Shown here: in pieces, positions 17,667 through 26,046 of the stretch | Position numbering within the stretch: the first letter of the stretch is position 1 | Layout of the letters: every line of letters begins with the position of its first letter | From: Pseudarthrobacter sp. NamB4 | GTDB taxonomy: Bacteria; Actinomycetota; Actinomycetes; Actinomycetales; Micrococcaceae | Assembly: GCF_005796185.1 (NCBI RefSeq) | Contig: NZ_VAHM01000005.1 | Location: forward strand, 186,001-250,000 | DNA: 64,000 bases | Direction of reading: 5' to 3' | Program-made: the position numbers and the translations under genes | The notes under the pieces: model-generated | What the model saw: only the letters and a program-made list of their open reading frames with translations | Told to the model about the DNA's origin: nothing | Database searches by the model: none

Positions 17667-19142
17667 GTGACTGTTGATCGCACAGCTGATGCCGGCACCG
17701 GCAATTCCCTGGATCTTGACGACACCGCAAGGCCCGGAACCGCCAACGCATCCGCCAGCGCACAGCCCGGCACCACCCGCACCGCAGACGCACCCGCCCT
17801 TGAATTCCGCCCCGGCCGCTGGATCGCCAACTGGGACGCCGAGAACAAGGAGCAGTGGGAAACAGCCGGCCGTGCCATTGCCCGGCGGAACCTCAACTGG
17901 TCCATCTTCGCCGAATTCCTCGGCTTTGTCGTGTGGCAGCTCTGGTCCATCGTGGTGGTCCAGCTCCCGGCAGCAGGATTCACCTTCTCCACCTCGGAGA
18001 TCTTCTGGCTCATCTCCATGCCCAGCCTCGTGGGCGCCACCCTGCGCATCCCTTACACCTTCATGGTCCCGCGCTTCGGCGGCCGCAACTGGACCATCGT
18101 CTCGGCCCTGCTGCTCCTGATCCCCTCCATCGGCCTGGCCCTGTGCGTCTCCAACCCGGAAACTCCCTTCGGTGTCATGCTGCTCATCGCAGCGCTGGCT
18201 GGCTTCGGCGGCGGCAACTTCGCCAGCTCCATGGCCAACATCACCTTCTTCTACCCTGCACGGGAAAAGGGCTGGGCGCTGGGCCTGAACGCCGCCGGCG
18301 GAAACATGGGAGCCGCCGTCGCACAGCTCGCCGTGCCCATTGCCATCACCCTGCTGGCCGCGGGAACCGTCAACCTGCCCCTGGCCGGCTGGATGTGGGT
18401 TCCGCTGATCCTGCTCGCGGCATTCGGCGCCTTCAAGTTCATGGACAACCTCACCAGCGCCAAGGGAGACATCGCCGGTTCGGTAGCTGCTCTCAAGGAA
18501 CCGCACCTGTGGATCATGGCGCTGCTGTACATTGGCACGTTCGGCTCCTTCATCGGCTTCGCCGGAGTTTTCCCCAAACTGATCAAGGACTACTTCCCCG
18601 AGTTCTCCTCGATCGGAGTGGGCACCGTGGCACTGTCCCTGGCCTTCCTTGGCCCGCTGGTCGGTTCCCTTGCCCGGCCTTATGGCGGCCGGATGGCCGA
18701 CCGGATGGGCGGCGCCCGCATGACCGTGGCGGCCTTCGCCTCCATGGCCGTGATCACCCTGACGATGATCTGGACCCTGCCGCTGAAGAACTTCTGGCTC
18801 TTCCTGGTCCTCTTCCTGATGCTCTTCACCGCCAGCGGCTTCGGAAACGGCGCCACCTACCGGATGATCCCGGTCATCTTTGCCACCTCCAGCCGGGCGG
18901 CCAGGAAGGGCGCCAGCTCGGTGGCCACCCAGCGCCTGGCCTCCTCCGCCCTTGGCCTGATCTCTGCCATCGGCGCCTACGGCGGATTCGTGATCCCCCA
19001 GGTGCTGAACGCATCGAACTCCGCCAGCGGCTCCTACACGCCCGCCTTCTACGGCTTCGTCGCCGCCTACGTCCTGATGCTCACGGTCTGCTGGGCCTGC
19101 TACATCCGCAACGCCAACCGAAACGCGATGGGACACGTCTAA
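17667..19142 (+). CDS. narK: Nitrate/nitrite transporter, NarK family MFS
   Basis: The protein has 491 residues: a hydrophilic N-terminal region of about 70 residues, then 12 membrane segments. The NarK nitrate signature GFGGGNFASSMANITFFYP and its relatives AREKGWALGLNAAGGNMG (first half) and FGNGATYRMIPVIF (second half) are clear. These glycine-rich helices line the anion path. It imports nitrate (possibly exchanging nitrite) for the reductase encoded 1 bp downstream. AAGGAGG precedes the GTG start. Transcription is probably under nitrogen control through the upstream site. Confidence 0.93.
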   Translation: MTVDRTADAGTGNSLDLDDTARPGTANASASAQPGTTRTADAPALEFRPGRWIANWDAENKEQWETAGRAIARRNLNWSIFAEFLGFVVWQLWSIVVVQLPAAGFTFSTSEIFWLISMPSLVGATLRIPYTFMVPRFGGRNWTIVSALLLLIPSIGLALCVSNPETPFGVMLLIAALAGFGGGNFASSMANITFFYPAREKGWALGLNAAGGNMGAAVAQLAVPIAITLLAAGTVNLPLAGWMWVPLILLAAFGAFKFMDNLTSAKGDIAGSVAALKEPHLWIMALLYIGTFGSFIGFAGVFPKLIKDYFPEFSSIGVGTVALSLAFLGPLVGSLARPYGGRMADRMGGARMTVAAFASMAVITLTMIWTLPLKNFWLFLVLFLMLFTASGFGNGATYRMIPVIFATSSRAARKGASSVATQRLASSALGLISAIGAYGGFVIPQVLNASNSASGSYTPAFYGFVAAYVLMLTVCWACYIRNANRNAMGHV

Positions 19143-19143
19143 C

Positions 19144-21387
19144 ATGACCAAAAGCGCCGACACGCACTGCCCCTACTGCGCCCTGCAGTGCGCCATGACG
19201 CTCACGTCTTCCCAGGATTTGGCCCCGGCTTCCCTGCCGGGGCCAAATCCGGTGCCGGCACCAATGGCAGCAGAGCCGCCCGACGCACAGCAGTCCGCCG
19301 ACATCTCCCCCGGCCCGGATGTGCCCCTCACCGTCCAGGGACGCGACTTTCCCACCAACCGCGGCGGCCTCTGCCGCAAGGGCTGGACCTCCTCCACCCT
19401 CCTCAACCACCCCGGGCGGATCACCGAACCCCTGTTGAAGGGCGCCGACGGTGTCCACCGCCCCATCAGCTGGGAGCAGGCCCTGGACCTCGCCGCCTCC
19501 GCTGTCAGGGATGCCCGCGCACGTTACGGTGCCGACGCCGTCGGTGTTTTTGGCGGCGGCGGCCTCACGAATGAGAAGGCCTACATGCTGGGCAAGTTCG
19601 CCCGGCTCGCCCTGGGTACCTCCCGCATCGACTACAACGGCCGCTTCTGCATGTCCTCCGCCGCAGCTGCGGGAATGCGGGCCTTCGGAGTGGACCGCGG
19701 CCTGCCGTTCCCTCTGGAGGCCCTGGACACGGCCAGCACCATCCTGATGCTGGGCTCCAACGTCGCCGAGACCATGCCGCCCTTCGTGCAGCATTTGAAG
19801 GGAACGCGCGACGCCGGCGGGCTGATCGTCGTCGATCCCCGCCGTTCCGCCACAGCTGCCTTTACAGCCGACGGCGGTGGCATCCACCTGCAGCCTCTGC
19901 CGGGCACCGACCTCACCCTCCTCCTGGGCATCTCCCATGTGGTCATCCACGAGAAGCTGGTGGACACGGCCTACCTGGAGGAGCGGACCTCCGGTTACAG
20001 CGCCGTGGCCCGCAGCGTCAACTCCTTCTGGCCCGAACGGGTGCAATCCCTCACAGGCGTCCCCGCCGACCTGATCCGGGAAACGGCGCGCCGGCTCGCA
20101 GCCGGTGCCCGGCAAGGCGGCAGCTACATCCTGACCGGCCGAGGCGTGGAACAGCACGTGGACGGAACCGATACCGCCACTGCGGCCATCAACCTGAGCC
20201 TCCTGCTGGGCCTGCCCGGCTCCGCCCGCAGCGGCTACGGCACCCTCACCGGCCAGGGCAACGGCCAGGGCGGCCGTGAGCACGGCCAGAAGGCGGACCA
20301 GCTCCCCGGCTACCGGAAGATCACCGATCCTGCGGCCCGCGCGCATATTGCCGGCGTGTGGGGTGTGCCGGAGGAGCTGATCCCGGGCCCCGGGCTGCCG
20401 GCTGTCCAGCTTTTGAAGTCCCTGGGAAAGCCCGACGGCGTCCGTTGCCTTTTCGTCCACGCCTCCAACATTGCGGTGGCTTCCCCCGACGCCAATGCCG
20501 TGATCGACGGGCTTCGCAGCCTGGACTTCCTGATGGTCTGCGACTTCTTCATGTCCGAGACCGCAGCAGAGGCTGATCTCATCCTCCCGGTGCTTCAGTG
20601 GGCGGAGGAGGAAGGCACCCTGACCAACCTCGAGGGCCGGGTGCTGCGCCGCCGCCGTGCCCTGGCCCCGCCGTCGGGTGCCCGCAGCGAACTCTGGATC
20701 ATGGCCCGGCTGGCCGAAGCCCTGGACGCCCCGTCCACCTACAGCGAGGACCCGGAAACGGTATTCGAAGAACTCCGCCGTGCCTCCGCCGGAGGGCTGG
20801 CCGACTACTCGGGCATCGACTACGCCATGCTGGACCGGGGCGAGGCAGCCTACTGGCCCTACCCCGCGGGCAGCACCGGGACGCCGCGCCTGTTCCAGGA
20901 CCGCTTCGCCCACGCCGACGGCAAAGCCGTGATGGTCCCGGTGGCGCCCCGCCGCCGTCGTACTCCTGCCGCAAACCCCGCCCCGGCCGCACAGGCCATG
21001 ACCCTGATCACCGGCCGCCTCCTGGAGCACTACCAGTCCGGTGCACAGACCCGGCGGGTGACGGAGCTGCTCGCGTCGCAGCCGGAGGCGAAGGTGCAGA
21101 TCCATCCGGCGGCAGCGGCCTCCATGGGAATCACCGAAGGGGCTTTCGTGTCCGTGGCCAACGAGCGCGGCGAGGTGGTGTGCCGGGCCGAACTTACCAA
21201 CGCCATCCGCCCCGAAACCGTCTTCCTGCCCTTCCACTTTCCGGAGCTGGAAAGCGCAAACCGCCTCACCGAGGCCGCCACCGACCCCATTTCCGGAATG
21301 CCCGAATTCAAGTTCAACAACGTGTGGGTCCGGCCGGTTGCCGTCCCCCATTCCACCAAAGTGCTTCAGACGACGGAGGCCTCATGA
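19144..21387 (+). CDS. nasA: Assimilatory nitrate reductase, molybdopterin catalytic subunit
   Basis: The protein has 747 residues. The N-terminus has HCPYCALQCAM and, after an insert of about 60 residues rich in Pro/Ala, GGLCRKGWTS, together giving the four cysteines of a [4Fe-4S] cluster. The molybdopterin oxidoreductase core (SWEQALDLAA, GTSRIDYNGRFCMSSAA, GSNVAETMPP) and a C-terminal dinucleotide-binding domain (ITGRLLEHYQSGAQTRR) follow. It reduces nitrate to nitrite in the cytoplasm with bis-MGD. It starts 1 bp after narK and its stop overlaps the next gene by 4 nt (ATGA), so the three genes form one translationally linked operon. No C-terminal BFD-like domain is present; the next gene supplies one. 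Confidence 0.92.
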   Translation: MTKSADTHCPYCALQCAMTLTSSQDLAPASLPGPNPVPAPMAAEPPDAQQSADISPGPDVPLTVQGRDFPTNRGGLCRKGWTSSTLLNHPGRITEPLLKGADGVHRPISWEQALDLAASAVRDARARYGADAVGVFGGGGLTNEKAYMLGKFARLALGTSRIDYNGRFCMSSAAAAGMRAFGVDRGLPFPLEALDTASTILMLGSNVAETMPPFVQHLKGTRDAGGLIVVDPRRSATAAFTADGGGIHLQPLPGTDLTLLLGISHVVIHEKLVDTAYLEERTSGYSAVARSVNSFWPERVQSLTGVPADLIRETARRLAAGARQGGSYILTGRGVEQHVDGTDTATAAINLSLLLGLPGSARSGYGTLTGQGNGQGGREHGQKADQLPGYRKITDPAARAHIAGVWGVPEELIPGPGLPAVQLLKSLGKPDGVRCLFVHASNIAVASPDANAVIDGLRSLDFLMVCDFFMSETAAEADLILPVLQWAEEEGTLTNLEGRVLRRRRALAPPSGARSELWIMARLAEALDAPSTYSEDPETVFEELRRASAGGLADYSGIDYAMLDRGEAAYWPYPAGSTGTPRLFQDRFAHADGKAVMVPVAPRRRRTPAANPAPAAQAMTLITGRLLEHYQSGAQTRRVTELLASQPEAKVQIHPAAAASMGITEGAFVSVANERGEVVCRAELTNAIRPETVFLPFHFPELESANRLTEAATDPISGMPEFKFNNVWVRPVAVPHSTKVLQTTEAS

Positions 21388-22946
21388 GCGAGCAGATTGT
21401 CATTGTGGGATTCGGCCCGGTGGCCGCCCGGCTGGTGGATGAGCTGCTGCCCGCCGTCCGCAGCGGCCTGGTGGCCCTGACAGTGGTGGGCGAGGAAACC
21501 GAGGCAGCCTACAACCGGGTGCTCGTGGCGGACCTCGGCGTTGGACGCACCACCGCGGAGGCGCTGGCCCTCTCGGACGCTGCAGCCCTGGCAGAAGACG
21601 GGGTGGATGTGCGCCTTGGTGTGCGCGTTCGGCGGGTGGACCGGGCCCGGCAGCAGGTCCTCCTGTCCGACGGTGCAGGTGTGCACTACGACCGCCTTGT
21701 CTTTGCCACCGGGTCACGGCCGGTCATCCCCAACCTGACGGGCATCAACCCGGACCCCACCTCCCCTGTGCTTCCGGCTGGGGTCACCGCGCTGCGCGAC
21801 CTGCGCGACGCCGAGGTCCTGCGCCGGGCTGTTGCGGGCGGGAAGCGGGTGGTAGTGCTGGGCGGCGGCGTGCTGGGCCTGGAAACCGCCCTGGCCGCGG
21901 CCGAGGAGGGCGCCACTGTCACCGTGGTGCACAACGGGCCGCACCCGCTGGGCCGCAACATCGACCGCGGCGGCGGCGCCGTCCTCGCCGCCAGCCTCCG
22001 CCGCTGCGGCGTCCGGATGGCGGGCAACGCGCGCTCCACGGGCGTGGAGCACAACGCGTCCGACGGCGGCTTCTCGGCTTTGCTGCTAGACGACGGCTCG
22101 GCGATCGACGGGGACCTTCTGGTCATCTCGTGCGGTGTCCGTCCCCGCACGGAACTTGCCGAGGGCTGCGGGCTGTCCACCTCCGCGGGCATCCTGGTGG
22201 ACCACAAACTCCGTGCCCACCATGAGCCGCACATCTTCGCCATCGGTGACTGCGCCGAGGTCCGCTGCCCGGACCCGGACTGCGCCCGGTGCCGCAGCGC
22301 CAAAGGCCCGTCCGGGCTGGTGGGGCCCGGCTGGCGGCAGGCCGAATGGCTGGCCGAATACTTGGGCGAGTTGGCATCTGCAGCACCGGAACACGCGGAA
22401 CTCCTGCCTGAACTGCCCGCCGAGCAGGCCGGCGTGATCGTGCTCAAAGCCCGCGGCATGACCATGGCCGTGGCCGGCGACAACTCCGCGGAGCCGTGGG
22501 ATGAGGACGTGCTGGCCGCCGGCGCTGTCAACGGCCGTCCCCGCCTGCACATTGCCCAGTGGGCGGACCCGGAACACGGCCGCTACGTCAAGATGACCAC
22601 CCGCGGCGGGGTCCTTGAAGGCTTGGTTGCGGTGGGAATGCCCCGCACTGCCGCGGAGCTGGTGGGTTTGTTTGAGCGCGGCGCGGAACTGCCTGCCGAC
22701 AGGTCCCTCCTCCTGCGCCTTGACGGGCCGGATCAGCTTCCCGGTACCGGCCCCGCCAACCCGGAGGGCACGGTGTGCCGGTGCGCCGGCGTCAGCGGGG
22801 CCACGATCCAGGGCGCTGTGGAGGATGGCTGCGCCACGGTGGCCGAAGTCTCCAAGGTAACGCGTGCCGGCACCGGCTGCGGCGGCTGCCACGAGGACAT
22901 CAAGGGGCTCATTGAAAAGCACTTCCAAGCGGTCTCAGCTGCCTGA
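21384..22946 (+). CDS. NAD(P)H/FAD oxidoreductase with BFD-like [2Fe-2S] domain (nitrate reductase electron donor)
   Basis: The protein has 520 residues. The N-terminal FAD motif is IVIVGFGPVAARL and the NADH motif is VVVLGGGVLGLETALAAAEEGA, with HIFAIGDCAEV closing the FAD site. A cysteine-rich insert (CPDPDCARC, about residues 294-301) is unusual. The C-terminus has VCRCAGVSGATIQ and TRAGTGCGGCHED, the four-cysteine BFD-like [2Fe-2S] domain seen in NirB and NasB. The likely role is to pass electrons from NAD(P)H to NasA. The ATG overlaps the nasA stop. It resembles the front half of NirB without the sirohaem domain. Confidence 0.88.
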   Translation: MSEQIVIVGFGPVAARLVDELLPAVRSGLVALTVVGEETEAAYNRVLVADLGVGRTTAEALALSDAAALAEDGVDVRLGVRVRRVDRARQQVLLSDGAGVHYDRLVFATGSRPVIPNLTGINPDPTSPVLPAGVTALRDLRDAEVLRRAVAGGKRVVVLGGGVLGLETALAAAEEGATVTVVHNGPHPLGRNIDRGGGAVLAASLRRCGVRMAGNARSTGVEHNASDGGFSALLLDDGSAIDGDLLVISCGVRPRTELAEGCGLSTSAGILVDHKLRAHHEPHIFAIGDCAEVRCPDPDCARCRSAKGPSGLVGPGWRQAEWLAEYLGELASAAPEHAELLPELPAEQAGVIVLKARGMTMAVAGDNSAEPWDEDVLAAGAVNGRPRLHIAQWADPEHGRYVKMTTRGGVLEGLVAVGMPRTAAELVGLFERGAELPADRSLLLRLDGPDQLPGTGPANPEGTVCRCAGVSGATIQGAVEDGCATVAEVSKVTRAGTGCGGCHEDIKGLIEKHFQAVSAA

Positions 22947-23008
22947 CCAAAGTTCAGGGCCCTGGCCGCCCCCGCCTTGGCTTCCGGGCTCGCCGCACGG
23001 AAGGAAAG

Positions 23009-23194
23009 TTACGCCGGGGCCTTCGGAATGATGATCCAGAGCACGATGTAGGCGAGCTCGCCCACCCCCACCAGTCCAAAGATGACGAAACCAAGCCGGA
23101 CCAGGAATTTCGGCAGACCGAACCGGGCCGCCAGGGCAGCACAGACGCCGCCGATGATCTTTCCGTGGCGCGGCCTTACGAGGGCGGTGGTCAT
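23009..23194 (-). CDS. PspC domain protein
   Basis: The protein has 61 residues: GKIIGGVCAALAARFGLPKFLVR followed by one hydrophobic segment (VIFGLVGVGELAYIVLWIIIP). This is the PspC fold, a small inner-membrane protein linked to envelope stress in other bacteria. It begins 3 bp after the stop of the gene at 23198-23458, so the two are co-transcribed. Confidence 0.85.
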   Translation of the reverse strand: MTTALVRPRHGKIIGGVCAALAARFGLPKFLVRLGFVIFGLVGVGELAYIVLWIIIPKAPA

Positions 23195-23197
23195 TGC

Positions 23198-23458
23198 CTA
23201 GCCTTCCGTTTCGGCTGAAGAGTTGGAGTTGAAGTCTCCGTTGGCCACTGCCTCCGCGTAGCGGGTGAGGTCCGGTCCCGGCTGGAAGTCCACGAACTGG
23301 TCCTTCAGCTGTTCAAACAGGAACTTGTACACCTCGTCCTTGTCCGCGTTTGCCAAGGAAGAGCTTGCCTGCCGGACCGCTTCCTGCAGTGCCCGGTCCG
23401 CATCCAGCAGGATTTTTTCGCGCGCCTGTTCGTTCCACTTGACGTCCTTCAGTTCCAC
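23198..23458 (-). CDS. Conserved hypothetical protein, 86 aa
   Basis: I do not recognise a family. The product is soluble, largely helical and acidic (WNEQAREKILLDADRALQEAV..., then YKFLFEQLKDQFVDFQPGPDL), with a C-terminal tail rich in Ser/Asn/Glu. GTG start with AAGGAG upstream. It is the first gene of a two-gene unit with the PspC protein. Confidence 0.7.
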   Translation of the reverse strand: MELKDVKWNEQAREKILLDADRALQEAVRQASSSLANADKDEVYKFLFEQLKDQFVDFQPGPDLTRYAEAVANGDFNSNSSAETEG

Positions 23459-23492
23459 GAGCTACTCCTTGCGTCGATGGCTGATGCAGGGA

Positions 23493-23526
23493 CGGCCGGG
23501 AAATTCGCTGATGAAATTCCCGGCCG
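23493..23526. terminator. Hairpin between lpdA and the 86-aa gene
   Basis: CGGCCGGGAA (23493-23502) and TTCCCGGCCG (23517-23526) form a 10-bp stem, with A/T pairs extending it inward. It lies about 80 bp downstream of the minus-strand lpdA stop and should end that transcript. Confidence 0.55.
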
Positions 23527-23608
23527 GTCCTTGAAGGAGTTTATGCAGGCAGCGGCGGAAGGGTCCAGCTTCCTGCCCTGGTACGGGCCCAAATCCTGCC
23601 CGCACCAC

Positions 23609-25024
23609 CTACAGGTGCACGTGGAGCCGCCGCGCCGCTTCAGAGATGGATCCGCTCAGGGACGGGTACACCGTGAAGGTGCTGGCGACGTCGTCCACGT
23701 GCAGCTTCTGTTTCACCGCGATGGAGATGGGGAAGATCAGTTCTGACGCGTTCGGCCCCACCACCACGCCCCCAATCACAGTGCCCGAGCCCTTGCGGGC
23801 GAAGATCTTGACGAAGCCGTCCCGGTGGTTGCGCATTTTGGCACGGGCGTTGCTCCGCAGGGACAGCTTGATGACGTCGCCCTGGTACTTGCCGGAATCG
23901 ATCTCGGCTTCGGAAACGCCCACGTTGGCGATCTCCGGAGACGTGAAGATGTTCGATGCCACCTGGTGCAGCTTGAGCGGGGTGACGGTGTCTCCCATGA
24001 AGTGCGCTACGGCTATGCGGCCCTGCATGGCAGCCACCGAGGCGAGCGGCAGCACGCCTGTGCAGTCGCCTGCGGCATAGATACTCGGGGCGGAGGTCCG
24101 GGAAACGCCGTCAACCTTGATGTGCCCGCTCTCGCTGAGCGCAACGCCGGCCTCTTCCAGCCCGATGCCGGCAGTATTGGGGATGGAGCCCAGGCACAGC
24201 AGACAGTGGCTGCCGGTGACTTTTGAGCCGTCGCTGAGGGTGACCACTACGCCGTCTTCCGTCCGTTCCACGGCTTCGGCGCGGGAACGGGACAGGACGC
24301 GGACCCCGCGGCGCTCGAACACTTCCTCCAGCACTACAGCTGCGTCAACATCGGAGCCCGGCAGCACCCGGTCGCGGCTGGAAATCAGCGTCACCTTCGA
24401 ACCAAGCCCGTTGTACGCGGAAGCAAACTCCGCACCGGTCACGCCGGAACCCACCACGATCAGTTCCTCGGGCAGTTCATCGAGATCGTAGATCTGTGTC
24501 CAATTGAGGATTCGTTCCCCGTCGGGCCTGGCCGTGGCGAGCTCGCGCGGATGGGCACCCACCGCAAGCAGGATGGTGTCCGCCTCTATTGTTTCGGTGC
24601 CTTCAGCGGTCAGGACCTCGATCGTATGGTCGTCCAGCAGCCGGCCGGACCCGGAAAGAATCCGCACCCCTTGGTGCTCCAGGCCGTCATGGATGTCCTT
24701 CGACTGGCTGCGGGCCAGGTTCAGCAGGCGGTCGTTGATGTGCTTGAGGTCTGCGCGCATCACCGGCACGAAGTCGCCGCCGTCGACGTCGAACTTGACT
24801 CCCAGCTCCCCCGCCTCGCCCACACGGGTCATGAGGTCAGCGGTGGCGATCAGGGTTTTAGACGGGACGACGTCCGTTAACACGGCCGATCCGCCGAGGC
24901 CGGCCCGCTCGATGATGGTGACCTGCGCCCCCAATGAGGCGGCCACCATGGCGGCCTCGTAACCGCCGGGACCACCTCCCAGGATTGCGATCCGGGGCGA
25001 ACTGAAATCTGGATGCGTAGTCAC
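23609..25024 (-). CDS. lpdA: NAD(P)H-quinone dehydrogenase, LpdA type
   Basis: The protein has 471 residues and the pyridine nucleotide-disulfide oxidoreductase fold: FAD motif IAILGGGPGGYEAAMVAASLG, NAD motif VVGSGVTGAEFA, YAAGDCTG, and a C-terminal dimerisation domain. Where lipoamide dehydrogenases have the CxxxxC redox pair, this one reads GGSAVLTDVVPSKTLIA without cysteines. That feature marks the Mycobacterium tuberculosis LpdA (Rv3303c) type, which reduces quinones rather than lipoamide. The HxxxxE active-site pair near the C-terminus is also not evident. GTG start at 25024 with a GGAGG-like site upstream. It is divergent from PNP, as in mycobacteria. Confidence 0.87.
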   Translation of the reverse strand: MTTHPDFSSPRIAILGGGPGGYEAAMVAASLGAQVTIIERAGLGGSAVLTDVVPSKTLIATADLMTRVGEAGELGVKFDVDGGDFVPVMRADLKHINDRLLNLARSQSKDIHDGLEHQGVRILSGSGRLLDDHTIEVLTAEGTETIEADTILLAVGAHPRELATARPDGERILNWTQIYDLDELPEELIVVGSGVTGAEFASAYNGLGSKVTLISSRDRVLPGSDVDAAVVLEEVFERRGVRVLSRSRAEAVERTEDGVVVTLSDGSKVTGSHCLLCLGSIPNTAGIGLEEAGVALSESGHIKVDGVSRTSAPSIYAAGDCTGVLPLASVAAMQGRIAVAHFMGDTVTPLKLHQVASNIFTSPEIANVGVSEAEIDSGKYQGDVIKLSLRSNARAKMRNHRDGFVKIFARKGSGTVIGGVVVGPNASELIFPISIAVKQKLHVDDVASTFTVYPSLSGSISEAARRLHVHL

Positions 25025-25115
25025 AATCCCCCATTCTCCTCCAGCTATGCCGCTCCGCCAAAGAAAACGGTCTCTCAAGAAAGTCGGAGGGTGGGCGGCA
25101 TCATGTGCGGCAGGA

Positions 25116-25121
25116 TAGCTT
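25116..25121 (+). promoter_or_regulatory. -10 box of a probable leaderless PNP promoter
   Basis: TAGCTT lies exactly 6 nt before the GTG at 25128, with no Shine-Dalgarno site. Confidence 0.5.
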
Positions 25122-25127
25122 GTACCA

Positions 25128-25946
25128 GTGAGTACAACTGATTTCCTGAACACCGATCCCTTCGCAGCCGCCCGCGCCGCAGCCGACTACATCGCCGAGG
25201 AAACAGGGGTGGACGGCCATGACGTGGCCCTGGTGCTCGGTTCGGGCTGGGCTGAAGCAGCCAACCTGATCGGCGAAACCACCGCCACCCTGTCCGCGGA
25301 CGAGGTTCCGGGTTTCCATGCCCCTGCCGTCGAAGGCCACGTGGGAACCATCCGTTCGGTACTGACAAAGGGCGGCAAGAGGGCCCTGGTCCTGGGCGCG
25401 AGGACGCACTACTACGAGGGCAAGGGCGTGCGTGCAGTGGTGCACGGGATCCGGGCGGCAGCTGCCGCCGGGTGCAAAACCCTGGTGCTCACCAACGGCT
25501 GCGGCGGCCTGCAGGAACAGTGGGCACCGGGCACGCCGGTGCTCATCAGTGATCACATCAACCTCACCGCCGCCTCCCCGCTGGAGGGTGCCACCTTCGT
25601 GGACCTGACAGATCTCTACTCGTCGAGGATCCGCGCCCTGGCCCGTGAAGTGGACGCAACGCTGGAGGAGGGCGTGTACGCCCAGTTCCCCGGTCCCCAC
25701 TACGAAACTCCGGCCGAAGTCCAGTACGCCAAGCGCATCGGCGCTGACCTGGTGGGGATGTCGACGGCGCTGGAGGCCATCGCCGGACGGCATGCAGGCA
25801 TGGAGGTGTTCGGCATTTCGCTGGTCACCAACCTTGCGGCCGGCATCAGTCCGGAGCCGCTGAGCCACCACGAAGTCCTCGAAGCAGGAGAGGCGGCTGG
25901 CCCGCGGATTTCAAAGCTGCTCGCGGAAATCATCACCCGGCTCTAA
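25128..25946 (+). CDS. deoD: Purine-nucleoside phosphorylase
   Basis: The protein has 272 residues, of the trimeric PNP class: VALVLGSGWAEA with the phosphate-binding Ser, the ARTHYYEG loop, NGCGGLQEQWAPGTPVLISDHINLT, and FPGPHYETPAEVQYAK with VGMSTALEAIA. It cleaves purine (deoxy)nucleosides with phosphate to a base and (deoxy)ribose-1-phosphate. The mutase gene downstream and deoC at 34.5 kb could process the sugar phosphate. Its start is set by a TAnnnT box 6 nt upstream. Confidence 0.92.
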   Translation: MSTTDFLNTDPFAAARAAADYIAEETGVDGHDVALVLGSGWAEAANLIGETTATLSADEVPGFHAPAVEGHVGTIRSVLTKGGKRALVLGARTHYYEGKGVRAVVHGIRAAAAAGCKTLVLTNGCGGLQEQWAPGTPVLISDHINLTAASPLEGATFVDLTDLYSSRIRALAREVDATLEEGVYAQFPGPHYETPAEVQYAKRIGADLVGMSTALEAIAGRHAGMEVFGISLVTNLAAGISPEPLSHHEVLEAGEAAGPRISKLLAEIITRL

Positions 25947-26033
25947 GCCGGCCTGGACGCGAAGGGGCCGCTCCTTCCAGGCCGAGGGGTCCACCCTGGT
26001 GCCGGGTTGCGGGAACTGAGGGGCCAATGACGA

Positions 26034-26039
26034 TAGCGT
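26034..26039 (+). promoter_or_regulatory. Candidate -10 box of the phosphosugar mutase gene
   Basis: TAGCGT lies 7 nt before the ATG, close to the leaderless spacing seen at other genes here. Confidence 0.35.
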
Positions 26040-26046
26040 TATCCCC

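Noticed and set aside
19081..21351. A 756-codon open frame antisense to nasA
   Set aside because: NasA on the plus strand has all cluster and molybdopterin motifs; the antisense product is a low-complexity Gly/His-rich translation.
20598..21383. A long upstream extension of the FAD/BFD protein overlapping nasA
   Set aside because: The conserved protein starts at the ATG at 21384 (MSEQIVIVGFGPVAA), in an ATGA overlap with the nasA stop; the extension is out-of-frame nasA sequence.
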